DNA of 64,000 nucleotides from Arcicella sp040387735 (GTDB lineage Bacteria > Bacteroidota > Bacteroidia > Cytophagales > Spirosomataceae). The stretch spans positions 1 through 64,000 of the forward strand of contig JAZKDE010000018.1 of assembly GCA_040387735.1 (NCBI GenBank), in the 5' to 3' direction. How positions within the stretch are numbered: the stretch's first letter is position 1; every line of letters begins with the position of its first letter. Position numbers and translations under genes: made by a program. Positions 1 to 7,399 of the stretch are shown piece by piece. Below the pieces are notes generated by a model that saw only the letters and a program-made list of their open reading frames with translations, did no database searches and was not told where the DNA came from.

Positions 1-385
1 CTTGAAATTGTATGCCTTTTGGCCATAAAGTATCAGGTGTTGTAGTGGGTACGAGATACATAATGCCGCTGTTTTTCTTACTGCTTTTTCTAACAACCGT
101 AGAATCCGTATTCCATTTATATTCAATCGTTAATTGAAAGTTTTTAAACGATTTTTCCGACATCAAATAGCCAATTTTATCACCGTACAATCGTATCATT
201 TTTTTCTCGGTATGAAAAACTTTTGAGGCATCGTTCTGCTTACCCGATACAGGTTCATAAGCATACCAACCCTTTAAATTCTTTTGGTTAAATAGCTTAA
301 TATTTTTTTGACCTTGCGATTTTGTAGCTAATAAGGTACTTAAAATAAGGAAAATTAGAAGTCGATAATTGAAATTTATATTCAT
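1..385 (-). CDS. DUF1080 (3-keto-disaccharide hydrolase-like) secreted protein, 3' end missing
   Basis: Only the first 128 codons lie in the window; the gene runs off the left edge. The start ATG is at 385-383. The first 25 or so residues form a signal peptide (hydrophobic LLIFLILSTLLA, cleavage probably after SQG). After it come LFNQKNLKGWYAYEP and later KKNSGIMYLVP, the typical opening of the DUF1080 concanavalin-like fold found in many secreted Bacteroidota proteins. Family members are linked to glycan or keto-sugar hydrolysis outside the cytoplasm. Known: the family match; inferred: the substrate, which cannot be told from this fragment. It is encoded upstream of nothing visible on its own strand, and the nuclease gene at 476 lies 90 bases further upstream, also on the minus strand, so the two could be co-transcribed. 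Confidence 0.8.
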   Translation of the reverse strand, partial: MNINFNYRLLIFLILSTLLATKSQGQKNIKLFNQKNLKGWYAYEPVSGKQNDASKVFHTEKKMIRLYGDKIGYLMSEKSFKNFQLTIEYKWNTDSTVVRKSSKKNSGIMYLVPTTTPDTLWPKGIQFQ

Positions 386-475
386 TATTATTTTTTATAT
401 TATCTCATTACAGAGAATTGATTTTATCGAATGTATTACGCTAATCCCTAAAACCTATCTTCCAACTCCATATAC

Positions 476-1483
476 TCAATACCAATCATCTACATTATTT
501 TCTCGCTCAATTTTTTGCTCAATGCTATCGGGTAATTTGGCAAAAAAGTCGATTCCAGTCATGGTTTCTAATTCATCAATGCTGATGGTGAACAACTTTA
601 CCAATTCCACCGAACCTTCATTGGGAAATAAAAATGCAATGGCTTCTTCGGTGGCAGGGTCGTAAATAATTTTATAGAATTTTTCTGGAACGGCAACTTT
701 ATTCATTCGCCCAATCGTTGGCAATCCTTTTTTCAAAATTGGTCCTGTTACTATAATCAATTCACCACGTTTTTTTACCCATGAACGCACTTTATTTTCT
801 AAATCACTCCAAATTCCTCGGTTGAAATCGGGAACCTGTGGAGACATATTTGACATATAAAATGTTTCATCTTCCAATTCTCGGTCGTGTCTAAAATCAC
901 CAGCTGGACATAAATGTCCTCGGTCATAGCCCGACCGTGAATAGTCTTGCGTAACCGCCGAACCTGACTCTACCAAAGGGTCAGGTAAAAACTCGTTAGA
1001 ACGCCCTTCACGCCCATAAACAGCATCTTTTACCAATCTGTGCAATACCCAAGAAGCCACTTCATATTCTTCTTGATAGCTCAAAATATAGGCTTTGTGT
1101 CTAACGATTTCAGTATTGTTTTTTGAGTAAGGAATATACTTGTCTAAGCTTGATGATTCATTACTATTTTCTTGATTATCAGAGTCCCTGCTTTTGAAAA
1201 TATCAAAAATAGAAGTCTTTTTTTCTTCAATTTGCTCGTCAACTTTTTCCTTTATTTTATCTTTTACTTTATTGCCAATGTCCTCAGCAATCGTACTGCC
1301 ATCATCCGTTGCTACGGTATCGCCCCGTCCTGCCCGAGTCCAAGGTTCTGTGGCATCCTTTGAAGTATTGCCAAAAATATTGTTAAAATCACTTTGCAAT
1401 GATTTCATTGGTTCTGGTTTCCCGAAATAATACAGAACAATTCCTAAACAGAAAAGGAAAATTAAAAATTTGATTTTACTCAT
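476..1483 (-). CDS. Secreted or membrane-anchored DNA/RNA non-specific endonuclease (NUC1/EndA family)
   Basis: 335 residues. Residues 5-20 are a hydrophobic N-terminal segment (signal anchor). Residues 60-110 are charged and Lys/Glu-rich, probably a flexible or coiled linker. The catalytic domain covers about 130-320 and carries the DRGH motif at 187-190, with His190 as the expected general base. Asn221 in FNRGIW and Glu229 sit at the spacing expected for the metal site of Serratia-type nucleases. The enzyme should cut DNA and RNA without sequence specificity in the periplasm or outside the cell, for nutrient use or defence. No immunity gene is adjacent, as would be expected for a toxin, so a scavenging role is more likely. 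The neighbour on the plus strand (1655) is divergent. Confidence 0.88.
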   Translation of the reverse strand: MSKIKFLIFLFCLGIVLYYFGKPEPMKSLQSDFNNIFGNTSKDATEPWTRAGRGDTVATDDGSTIAEDIGNKVKDKIKEKVDEQIEEKKTSIFDIFKSRDSDNQENSNESSSLDKYIPYSKNNTEIVRHKAYILSYQEEYEVASWVLHRLVKDAVYGREGRSNEFLPDPLVESGSAVTQDYSRSGYDRGHLCPAGDFRHDRELEDETFYMSNMSPQVPDFNRGIWSDLENKVRSWVKKRGELIIVTGPILKKGLPTIGRMNKVAVPEKFYKIIYDPATEEAIAFLFPNEGSVELVKLFTISIDELETMTGIDFFAKLPDSIEQKIERENNVDDWY

Positions 1484-1551
1484 AATGAATGAGGGGTTAG
1501 GTTTTGGGTGTTAGGTTTTTTGAATTGGATGTTATTATTGTTTTCTTTTAA

Positions 1552-1559
1552 TACTTTTG
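1552..1559 (+). promoter_or_regulatory. Candidate Bacteroidota -7 box
   Basis: TACTTTTG matches the TAnnTTTG consensus of the Bacteroidota primary sigma factor and lies 95 bases before the ATG at 1655. A TTG 24 bases upstream (1525-1527) could serve as the -33 element, though the spacing is slightly long. It sits in the 171-base divergent region between the nuclease and the flavoprotein gene. That region also holds G/T-rich words around GGGTTAGG (1495-1520) and their approximate complement (1612-1630). Confidence 0.4.
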
Positions 1560-1654
1560 TAAGACAGAAAACTTAGGACATAAATTTATACATTTTGGGC
1601 TTCAATTCCCAGCACGAACCCCTAACAACTAATTCCTATTTACTGACAAAAAAC

Positions 1655-2875
1655 ATGAGCAAAAAACAAATAATAGTGATTGGTGGCGGTGCTGCGGGTT
1701 TTTTCGGAGCAATTACTGCGGCTGAAAATAACCCTGATGCAAAAGTAATACTTCTGGAAAAGAATCGGACAGTTTTGAATAAAGTTCGTATTTCTGGCGG
1801 TGGTCGGTGTAATGTAACGCACGCTTGTTTCGACAATAAACAATTAGCGAAATTTTACCCAAGAGGTGGCAGTTTTCTACGACCATTATTCAATCAATTT
1901 AATGCTCAAAGTACCGTTAAATGGTTTGAAAATCAGGGCGTTGCCTTAAAAAATGAATCCGATGGCAGAATGTTTCCAACGACTGATAATTCAGAAACAA
2001 TTGCCTTATGTTTGGAACAAAAAGCTCGCAAATTAGGTGTTGATGTAAGAACGTCATTTGGAGTAAGTTCATTGCAAATTAGTGACAATCAAATTACGGG
2101 AATTGAGTTGCAAACAGGTGAAATAATGAACGCTGACGTGGTTTTAATAACTACGGGAGGCAATCCTAATATTACTGGTTATCAATGGCTTATGGATATG
2201 GGACATCATGTTATCTCTCCCGTTCCATCACTTTTTACCTTCAATGTTCCAACTTCACAATTTTTAGATTTGGCGGGTGTGAGTGTGTCGCACGCAACGG
2301 TAAAAGTCGCAGGAAAGAAATTATTGCAAGATGGAGCTTTGCTGATAACGCACTGGGGATTTTCTGCACCTGCGGTTTTGAAATTGTCTGCTTGGGGAGC
2401 AAGAGAATTAGCGGATTTGAGTTATGATTTCTCAATCGTAATCAACTGGGTTCCAACGATTTCTGAAAATGCTATTCGAGAAACGATAACGCAAATTAAA
2501 AAGACGAATCCGAAGAAATTAATTCAATCTAATCAACAATTTGAATTGCCGTCTCGACTTTGGAAGCGATTTTGTGAGCTTTCAGAAATTGACGAAAATC
2601 TCCGTTGGATTGATATTACCGCCAAACATATTAATAAATTGATTGAAAACTTAATAAATTCAGCTCATAAAGTTCAAGGAAAAACGACTTTCAAAGAAGA
2701 ATTTGTAACCTGTGGAGGCATTGATTTATCCGAAATTAATTCTAATACAATGGAAAGTAAAATCGTAAAAGGATTGTTTTTTGCAGGAGAAGTGCTTGAT
2801 ATTGATGCCGTTACGGGAGGATTTAATTTTCAAGCGGCATGGACAACTGGTTTTGTGGCGGGGAAAAATATGTAG
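1655..2875 (+). CDS. NAD(P)/FAD-dependent oxidoreductase, HI0933/YhiN family
   Basis: 406 residues from the ATG at 1655. The open frame extends 20 codons upstream, but the nucleotide-binding strand begins right after this ATG (KKQIIVIGGGAAGFFGAI), so the later start is preferred. The GxGxxG Rossmann motif is at about 9-14, and a second conserved segment (ISGGGRCNVTH) follows near residue 50, both typical of HI0933-like flavoproteins. The C-terminus has GLFFAGEVLDIDAVTGGFNFQ, the FAD-binding closing motif of the family. Its physiological reaction is not established; family members are soluble flavoproteins of unknown substrate. It ends immediately against the hairpin at 2876-2955, which it shares with the convergent TPR gene. 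Confidence 0.85.
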   Translation: MSKKQIIVIGGGAAGFFGAITAAENNPDAKVILLEKNRTVLNKVRISGGGRCNVTHACFDNKQLAKFYPRGGSFLRPLFNQFNAQSTVKWFENQGVALKNESDGRMFPTTDNSETIALCLEQKARKLGVDVRTSFGVSSLQISDNQITGIELQTGEIMNADVVLITTGGNPNITGYQWLMDMGHHVISPVPSLFTFNVPTSQFLDLAGVSVSHATVKVAGKKLLQDGALLITHWGFSAPAVLKLSAWGARELADLSYDFSIVINWVPTISENAIRETITQIKKTNPKKLIQSNQQFELPSRLWKRFCELSEIDENLRWIDITAKHINKLIENLINSAHKVQGKTTFKEEFVTCGGIDLSEINSNTMESKIVKGLFFAGEVLDIDAVTGGFNFQAAWTTGFVAGKNM

Positions 2876-2955
2876 TCCGATGCTGGGCGGCACTCCACTT
2901 CTGCATCGGCTAATTTCCCCACCTATGCAGAAGCAGAATGCCGCCCAGCATCGGA
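2876..2955. terminator. GC-rich hairpin filling the gap between two convergent stop codons
   Basis: The two arms are 2876-2906 and 2925-2955. The outer 17 bases (TCCGATGCTGGGCGGCA) pair perfectly, then 5 bases do not match, then 9 more pair. The left arm starts on the base after the TAG of the flavoprotein gene, and the right arm ends on the base before the TAA of the TPR gene. Position suggests a bidirectional terminator, but there is no U tract on either side. A repeat-family member (REP-like) is the alternative, since the arms are far more GC-rich than the surroundings. Confidence 0.65.
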
Positions 2956-3288
2956 TTACATTTCCTCCAACTCATCCAAAAACATTTGATACGCCCCCTT
3001 CAATTCCTTCAAAGCCTTTTCATTGCCAATTTTTTGTGCTAATGCAATCCCTTCTTGATAGGTCGCCAAAGCCAAATCATTTTCACCCAATTCCACGTAT
3101 AAAGCGCCTAAATGGTAATATGTTGCCAAATAATCAGCGTGATTTTTTACTAAATATTCAAAAATTACCTTAGCTTCTTGCTTATCCGTTTTCAATAATT
3201 CCGTCGCTAAAGCATAATGGTTGAATGGGTCTTGTGGTTCTTCTGCCACAAATTGTCGGAGAATTTCTAATCTATTAATCATTAACAT
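2956..3288 (-). CDS. Small TPR-repeat protein
   Basis: 110 residues; ATG codons at 3288 and 3282 are both possible starts and the second gives a slightly more typical beginning (MINRLEILRQF). The sequence is all helical with two or three tetratricopeptide-like units, for example DPFNHYALATELLKTDKQEA and ATYYHLGALYVELGENDLALATYQ written in the usual A-x-A and Y-x-x-L pattern. Such short TPR proteins act as protein-binding scaffolds; no enzyme motif or signal peptide is present, so a cytoplasmic role is expected. The partner is unknown. It is transcribed divergently from etfB with a perfect palindrome at 3302-3329 just upstream. Confidence 0.75.
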   Translation of the reverse strand: MLMINRLEILRQFVAEEPQDPFNHYALATELLKTDKQEAKVIFEYLVKNHADYLATYYHLGALYVELGENDLALATYQEGIALAQKIGNEKALKELKGAYQMFLDELEEM

Positions 3289-3301
3289 ATTTATTTTTAG
3301 A

Positions 3302-3329
3302 AAAATTAGTATGCAAGCATACTAATTTT
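3302..3329. promoter_or_regulatory. Perfect 13-bp palindrome between the TPR gene and etfB (operator-like)
   Basis: AAAATTAGTATGC (3302-3314) is mirrored exactly at 3317-3329 around a 2-base centre. It has no GC-rich stem or U tract on the etfB side that would make it a good terminator. It lies 13 bases upstream of the TPR start codon and about 18 bases upstream of a weak -33/-7 candidate for etfB (TTG at 3347-3349, TATTTTG at 3371-3377). That position suits a dimeric repressor or activator site. The regulator is unknown. Confidence 0.45.
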
Positions 3330-3466
3330 AAAACTTTTTATTAATATTGCACTATAAATTGAAAAATTGGTATTTTGCACCAACATAATATACTGAGTTC
3401 AATTCTTTACAATTAAAATCTTTGTGCCTGAGAGCTTTCGAGCCTTTGTGCCTAAAATAAAATACC

Positions 3467-4201
3467 ATGAAAATTTTAGTTTGCGTAACGAGTGTACCCG
3501 ATACCACAGCGAAAATATCGTTTACGGACGGAGATACCAAATTTAATAAAGCAGGCGTAACCTACATCACAGGTCCTTACGATGATTATGCACTTTCTCG
3601 TGCAGTTGAATTAAAAGAAAAATTAGGCGGAACTGTAACCGTTTTAAACGTTGGAGAAGCTGATTCTGAACAAGTTATCCGTAAATGTTTGGCAATTGGA
3701 GCGGATGATGCTATTCGTGTAAATTGCGAGCCGAAAGATTCTTATTTTACGGCTGTACAAATTGCAACAATTGCAGCTCAAGAAAATTATGACTTAATTT
3801 TAATGGGTCGTGAATCAATTGACTTCAACAGTGGTGTGGTTCATGGTTTAGTGGGAGAGATGTTGGGAATTCCTTCATTATCGCCAGTGATGAAATTGGA
3901 AATTGAAGGCACAACTGCTAAAATGACTCGTGAAATTGAAGGTGGAAAGGAAGATATTGAAGCATCATTACCTTTAGTTTTAGGTTGTCAAGAGCCGATT
4001 GCAGAATGGAAAATCCCGAATATGCGTGGTATTATGACGGCTCGTACAAAACCCTTGAGAGTTGTTGAACCAGTTGGTGACGATTTGACAATTACGGAGA
4101 AATTTACTTTACCAGCTCCAAAAGGTGCTTGTAAAATGATTCCTGCCGAAAATGCAGAAGAATTAATCGCTTTATTGAAAAACGAAGCTAAAGTATTATA
4201 A
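3467..4201 (+). CDS. etfB: Electron transfer flavoprotein beta subunit
   Basis: 244 residues, usual length. It begins MKILVCVTSVPDTTAKI, the standard EtfB opening, and carries the nucleotide-binding fold with the conserved segment LILMGRESIDFNSG and the recognition-loop-like region PSLSPVMKLE. With EtfA it forms the heterodimer that accepts electrons from acyl-CoA and other dehydrogenases and passes them to the quinone pool via ETF-quinone oxidoreductase. etfA follows after 89 bases, occupied mostly by a heptad inverted repeat. The 5' side carries a direct repeat of TTTGTGCCT (about 3420-3455) of unknown meaning. Confidence 0.95.
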   Translation: MKILVCVTSVPDTTAKISFTDGDTKFNKAGVTYITGPYDDYALSRAVELKEKLGGTVTVLNVGEADSEQVIRKCLAIGADDAIRVNCEPKDSYFTAVQIATIAAQENYDLILMGRESIDFNSGVVHGLVGEMLGIPSLSPVMKLEIEGTTAKMTREIEGGKEDIEASLPLVLGCQEPIAEWKIPNMRGIMTARTKPLRVVEPVGDDLTITEKFTLPAPKGACKMIPAENAEELIALLKNEAKVL

Positions 4202-4205
4202 TAAT

Positions 4206-4283
4206 CGGTAAACGGTTAAAGGTGAACGGTAAACGGATATTACGTCCAATTTTCATTCACCGTTCACCGTTCACCATTAACCG
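4206..4283. repeat. Heptad inverted repeat between etfB and etfA
   Basis: The left arm (from 4206) is made of 7-base words CGGTAAA, CGGTTAA, AGGTGAA and CGGTAAA; the right arm, read on the other strand from 4283, gives CGGTTAA, TGGTGAA, CGGTGAA and CGGTGAA. The best register pairs 4213-4236 with 4260-4283 over 24 bases with two mismatches and a 23-base loop. It begins 4 bases after the etfB stop and ends 7 bases before the etfA ATG, so it would fold in the etfBA message and could tune translation or stability of etfA. Confidence 0.75.
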
Positions 4284-4290
4284 AAAAAAA

Positions 4291-5253
4291 ATGTCAGTAA
4301 TCATATTCACAGAAATAGATAATGGAGCTTTGAAAAAATCATCGCTCGAAGCCGTTTATTACGGTGCAGAAGTTGCCAAAATGAAAGGTACAACTGCCAC
4401 AGTTTTAGCCATTGGCACGGCGTCAGAAGCAGAATTAGCCAAAGCTGGAAATTTTGGAGCAAGCAAAGTGCTTCATGCCAATGACGCTCGTTTGGCAACT
4501 GGGAATATCCAAGCCTATGCCGATGTATTGGCATCTGCGGTAGCACAAGAAAATGCAGAGGTCGTTATTTTAGCAAAATCATCTTTGGGTGATGCCGTTG
4601 CGGCACGTGTGGCAGGAAAATTAAAAGCAGCTATTGTTTCAAATGTTACTGAATTGCCAAATTTATCGGGTGGTTTTAAAGTTACGAGAAGTATTTATAC
4701 GGGAAAAGCCTTCGCTACCGTTGAGATGAAAAGTGATAAAAAAATAATTGCTATCAAGAAAAATGCTGTTTCTGTGGTTGAATCTGGAGAATCGGCAAGT
4801 GTTGAAGCTTTTACGCCTACTTTGAAAGATGCTGATTTTGCGGTAAAAGTTACAGGAACTCACAAAGCATCAAGTACGATTTCATTGCCAGAGGCTGACA
4901 TTGTTGTTTCGGCAGGACGTGGCTTGAAAGGCCCGGAAAATTGGGGAATCGTTGAAGACCTTGCCAATGCATTAGGAGGAGCTACGGCTTGTTCTAAACC
5001 CGTTTCTGACCTTGATTGGCGACCTCACCACGAACACGTTGGGCAAACTGGTATTAAGGTTTCGCCAAACTTGTATATCGCTTGTGGTATTTCGGGAGCA
5101 ATTCAACATTTGGCGGGTGTCAATTCATCAAAAGTAATTGTCGTTATCAACAAAGACCCAGAAGCTCCTTTCTTCAAAGCGGCTGATTACGGAATTGTTG
5201 GGGATGTTTTTGATATTTTACCACGACTGACCAAAGCGGTGAAAGCTTTGTAG
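4291..5253 (+). CDS. etfA: Electron transfer flavoprotein alpha subunit
   Basis: 320 residues from the ATG at 4291 (MSVIIFTEIDNGALKKSS). The open frame continues upstream for 23 codons, but that stretch is the heptad inverted repeat and has no protein character. The N-terminal nucleotide-fold domain is followed by the FAD-binding C-terminal domain with VVSAGRGLKGPENW, the GQTG motif (HVGQTGIKVSPNLYIACGISG) and the closing INKDPEAPFFKAADYGIVGD, all diagnostic for EtfA. It works with EtfB in electron transfer from dehydrogenases to the respiratory chain. The two subunit genes form one transcription unit. Confidence 0.95.
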   Translation: MSVIIFTEIDNGALKKSSLEAVYYGAEVAKMKGTTATVLAIGTASEAELAKAGNFGASKVLHANDARLATGNIQAYADVLASAVAQENAEVVILAKSSLGDAVAARVAGKLKAAIVSNVTELPNLSGGFKVTRSIYTGKAFATVEMKSDKKIIAIKKNAVSVVESGESASVEAFTPTLKDADFAVKVTGTHKASSTISLPEADIVVSAGRGLKGPENWGIVEDLANALGGATACSKPVSDLDWRPHHEHVGQTGIKVSPNLYIACGISGAIQHLAGVNSSKVIVVINKDPEAPFFKAADYGIVGDVFDILPRLTKAVKAL

Positions 5254-5273
5254 TCTAAATAATTGATACAATT

Positions 5274-5345
5274 AACGCAGAAGAGGCCAAGCAGATTATT
5301 GCAGATAAAAAAATCTGTTTGAATCTACTTGACGGCTTCTGCGTT
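5274..5345. repeat. 72-base heptad inverted repeat after etfA
   Basis: The outer arms begin AACGCAGAAG on each strand, and the pairing continues inwards (CAAG, then AGATT, then CAGAT) with mismatches at intervals. Each arm divides into 7-base words: AACGCAG, AAGAGGC and CAAGCAG on the left, against AACGCAG, AAGCCGT and CAAGTAG on the right read in reverse complement. It starts 20 bases after the etfA stop and may terminate or stabilise the etf message. No clean U tract follows. Confidence 0.65.
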
Positions 5346-5399
5346 CTATTTTTAAGTAAGTATTAAGTGATAAAACTTTTTTAAAAAATTTAAGGTTTA

Positions 5400-5407
5400 T
5401 ATCTTTG
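5400..5407 (+). promoter_or_regulatory. Bacteroidota -7 box for the DUF151 gene
   Basis: TATCTTTG matches TAnnTTTG exactly and lies 36 bases before the GTG start at 5443. A T-rich stretch (5375-5382) is in the -33 position, but it has no TTG. Confidence 0.55.
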
Positions 5408-5442
5408 TTACCAACATTCAATTATTTCAGAATAAATACAAA

Positions 5443-6033
5443 GTGGAGAAAATAAAATTAGAAATATTAGGGTTATCACCGAGTTCGTCACAGACAGGTT
5501 CATTTGCTTTGGTGCTTGGTGAAGAATACGGTCCAAGAAGACTGCCGATTATTATTGGTATGTTTGAGGCTCAAGCAATAGCTATTGAAATCGAAAAAAT
5601 TGAACCAAATCGTCCGATGACTCATGATTTGTTCAAATCTTTTGCTCGCACATTTCATTACACGGTTAGTGAAATCTCAATAACTGATATAAAAGAAGGT
5701 GTATTTTTTGCTAAAATCCACTGTTCTGACGGGATTAAGGATACTTATGTAGATGCTCGACCATCCGATGCTATTGCCATTGGTTTACGCTTTAACGTGC
5801 CAATTTACACGTATGAGAATGTACTTTCAGAGGCAGGAATTTCAATTAATGAATCTGCCAAGGATGAATTAATGGAGGATTTGGAAGAGGAAGTAAAGCC
5901 ACAAAAATCATTTGGTGAATTGTTGAGAGAAAACCCTGTCGAAGTATTAAATAATATGCTCAAAGAGGCTCTTGATAATGAGGAATATGAAAAAGCTGCC
6001 AAAATTCGGGATGAGATTGATAGAAGAAATTAA
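5443..6033 (+). CDS. Bifunctional nuclease family protein (DUF151) with C-terminal UVR motif
   Basis: 196 residues. The start is a GTG codon (5443); the protein then reads MEKIKLEILGLSPSSSQTGS, which matches the usual family opening, and no nearby ATG fits. The BFN/DUF151 domain (about 1-135) has the conserved RRLPIIIGMFEAQAIA and VDARPSDAIAIGLR segments. Residues 155-196 end in EALDNEEYEKAAKIRDEIDR, the UVR helix-pair motif also seen in UvrB/UvrC, which binds protein partners. Bacteroidota homologues usually have this fusion. DNase and RNase activity is reported for plant and some bacterial relatives; here it is an inference. A terminator follows at 6034. Confidence 0.88.
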   Translation: MEKIKLEILGLSPSSSQTGSFALVLGEEYGPRRLPIIIGMFEAQAIAIEIEKIEPNRPMTHDLFKSFARTFHYTVSEISITDIKEGVFFAKIHCSDGIKDTYVDARPSDAIAIGLRFNVPIYTYENVLSEAGISINESAKDELMEDLEEEVKPQKSFGELLRENPVEVLNNMLKEALDNEEYEKAAKIRDEIDRRN

Positions 6034-6080
6034 TTTTTAACAAAAAGCCGACTTCTAATAGTTGGCTTTTTTGTTAAAAA
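6034..6080 (+). terminator. Intrinsic terminator after the DUF151 gene
   Basis: Complementary arms (TTTTTAACAAAAAGCC leftmost, GGCTTTTTTGTTAAAAA rightmost) surround a short loop, with a U tract inside the descending arm. It begins on the base after the stop codon. Confidence 0.85.
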
Positions 6081-6194
6081 GCGTTAAGATCGATACAAAA
6101 GAGCTAAAAAAATGTAATTTTGTTTAATAGTTAATGATCAAACTATCCGTTTACCAACAAATTATAACCTTTCGACTTTCAGACTTATTCAACG

Positions 6195-7076
6195 ATGTCA
6201 AAAATCAAAAAATTAGGTAGTACTCCAAATGTAATGGTTATTATCAGTTTGACAATAGCCTTGTTTTTAATTGGACTTTGTGGATTATTAACCCTCAACG
6301 CCAGAAAATTGGCAGAATTGGTAAAACAAAACGTTGAAGTTCAAGTATATCTTGATGATGACCTCAGTACGAGTAAATTAGATTCAATTTTTAAATTAAT
6401 TGCTAAACAAGAATTCGTTTTGAAAAAGGACGTTTCTTCACAAATTAACTTTATTTCGAAGGAAGTGGCGGCAAAACAGTTTATTGAAGAATCTGGAGAA
6501 GATTATCGTAAGCTTTTAGGAAATAATAATCCCCTTCATAATTTATATTCGGTAAAAATTAAAGAAGAATATTTTAATGAGGTTAAACTTAAGGAAATAA
6601 AAGCGAGTTTGGAAAGTCTATCGGGTGTTCACGAAGTCGCATACGTTGAAAATTTTGTGGATGAAGTCAATAAAAATATCTCAAAAATCTATTTAATCTT
6701 ATCTGTTTTCGTGATTTTGTTGTTGGTAATTATTGTGATTTTAGTAAATAATACGATAAAATTATCTCTTTATTCTCAGCGATTCCTCATTAGAAGTATG
6801 CAATTGGTTGGTGCTACAAATGCTTTTATTCGTAAACCATTTGTAGTAAAAGGTGCTTTACAAGGATTAATTAGTGGTTTTGTAGCTTGTACTTTTCTGA
6901 TTATTTTGCAGCAATTAGCAGTACAAAAAATTGAAGGTTTAGGCGTTTTACAAGAACCTTCAAAATTGATTATTTTGATTTTAGGACTTTTACTAATCGG
7001 AACATTAATTGGCGTTCTTAGTACTTTCCAGTCAGTGGAACGATATTTGAAGTTATCACTCGACGAATTATACTGA
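6195..7076 (+). CDS. ftsX: Cell division ABC permease FtsX
   Basis: 293 residues. Four membrane segments at about 14-34, 160-185, 215-240 and 250-280 flank a periplasmic domain (about 40-155) of the FtsX extracellular type. The cytoplasmic loop contains SMQLVGATNAFIRKPF, a form of the conserved MxLVGATxxFIRxPF motif of FtsX. With FtsE the protein couples septal peptidoglycan hydrolase activation to cell division. No ftsE is adjacent, which is common in Bacteroidota where the ATPase lies elsewhere. DUF3098 follows 45 bases downstream. Confidence 0.92.
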   Translation: MSKIKKLGSTPNVMVIISLTIALFLIGLCGLLTLNARKLAELVKQNVEVQVYLDDDLSTSKLDSIFKLIAKQEFVLKKDVSSQINFISKEVAAKQFIEESGEDYRKLLGNNNPLHNLYSVKIKEEYFNEVKLKEIKASLESLSGVHEVAYVENFVDEVNKNISKIYLILSVFVILLLVIIVILVNNTIKLSLYSQRFLIRSMQLVGATNAFIRKPFVVKGALQGLISGFVACTFLIILQQLAVQKIEGLGVLQEPSKLIILILGLLLIGTLIGVLSTFQSVERYLKLSLDELY

Positions 7077-7121
7077 TTTTAAACAATTCCGTGTTTGACT
7101 CGGAAATATTACATAAATGAC

Positions 7122-7325
7122 ATGACAAATAAAGAAAAACTTCCTTTTGGAAAAACAAATTATTCATTGATGCTGGCAGGAATTGCTATTATTCTCATTG
7201 GTTTTTTTGTAATGAGTCTTGATAAAACTGAGTTTGGCTTTGGCTTTTTGGGCTTAACTCTTGGTCCAATTATCGTATTGGCAGGATTTGGCTTAGAATT
7301 TTTTGCTATCTTAAAGCGACCATAA
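7122..7325 (+). CDS. DUF3098 small membrane protein
   Basis: 67 residues from the ATG at 7122; an upstream TTG is open but adds only a poorly conserved extension. Two membrane helices, about 14-34 (SLMLAGIAIILIGFFVMSL) and 42-62 (LGLTLGPIIVLAGFGLEFFA), are joined by a short loop. DUF3098 proteins are restricted to Bacteroidota and, from memory, usually sit between ftsX and uppP. The role is unknown; the genomic link to envelope genes suggests a part in division or lipid-carrier recycling. Here uppP is about 25 kb away. The gene ends just before a bidirectional terminator. Confidence 0.82.
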   Translation: MTNKEKLPFGKTNYSLMLAGIAIILIGFFVMSLDKTEFGFGFLGLTLGPIIVLAGFGLEFFAILKRP

Positions 7326-7341
7326 ACTGGTTATATTTTAT

Positions 7342-7379
7342 AAAAAAGGCTTGACAGAATCCCTGACAAGCCTTTTTTT
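7342..7379. terminator. Bidirectional terminator between DUF3098 and the GT-C-like gene
   Basis: AAAAAAGGCTTG on the left and CAAGCCTTTTTT on the right form a stem that continues inward with one mismatch. A/T runs on both sides give a U tract in either direction, and the site lies between convergent genes. Confidence 0.92.
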
Positions 7380-7399
7380 ATGCGTTATTATATCGGAAT

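Noticed and set aside
369..665. Open frame on the plus strand over the nuclease gene end
   Set aside because: Antisense shadow of the nuclease and DUF1080 genes, with no domain.
476..1483. Secreted DRGH nuclease as a polymorphic toxin
   Set aside because: It has no long N-terminal delivery region and no neighbouring immunity gene, so a scavenging nuclease is the simpler reading.
1490..1635. GGGTTAGG-type words in the divergent region as another heptad inverted repeat
   Set aside because: Word similarity is weak and the arms do not align over a useful length, so it was not listed with the others.
3415..3460. Direct repeat TTTGTGCCT upstream of etfB as a CRISPR-like or regulatory repeat
   Set aside because: Only two copies, 24 bases apart, with no array structure. 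It is the sort of simple intergenic word seen in many Bacteroidota genomes.
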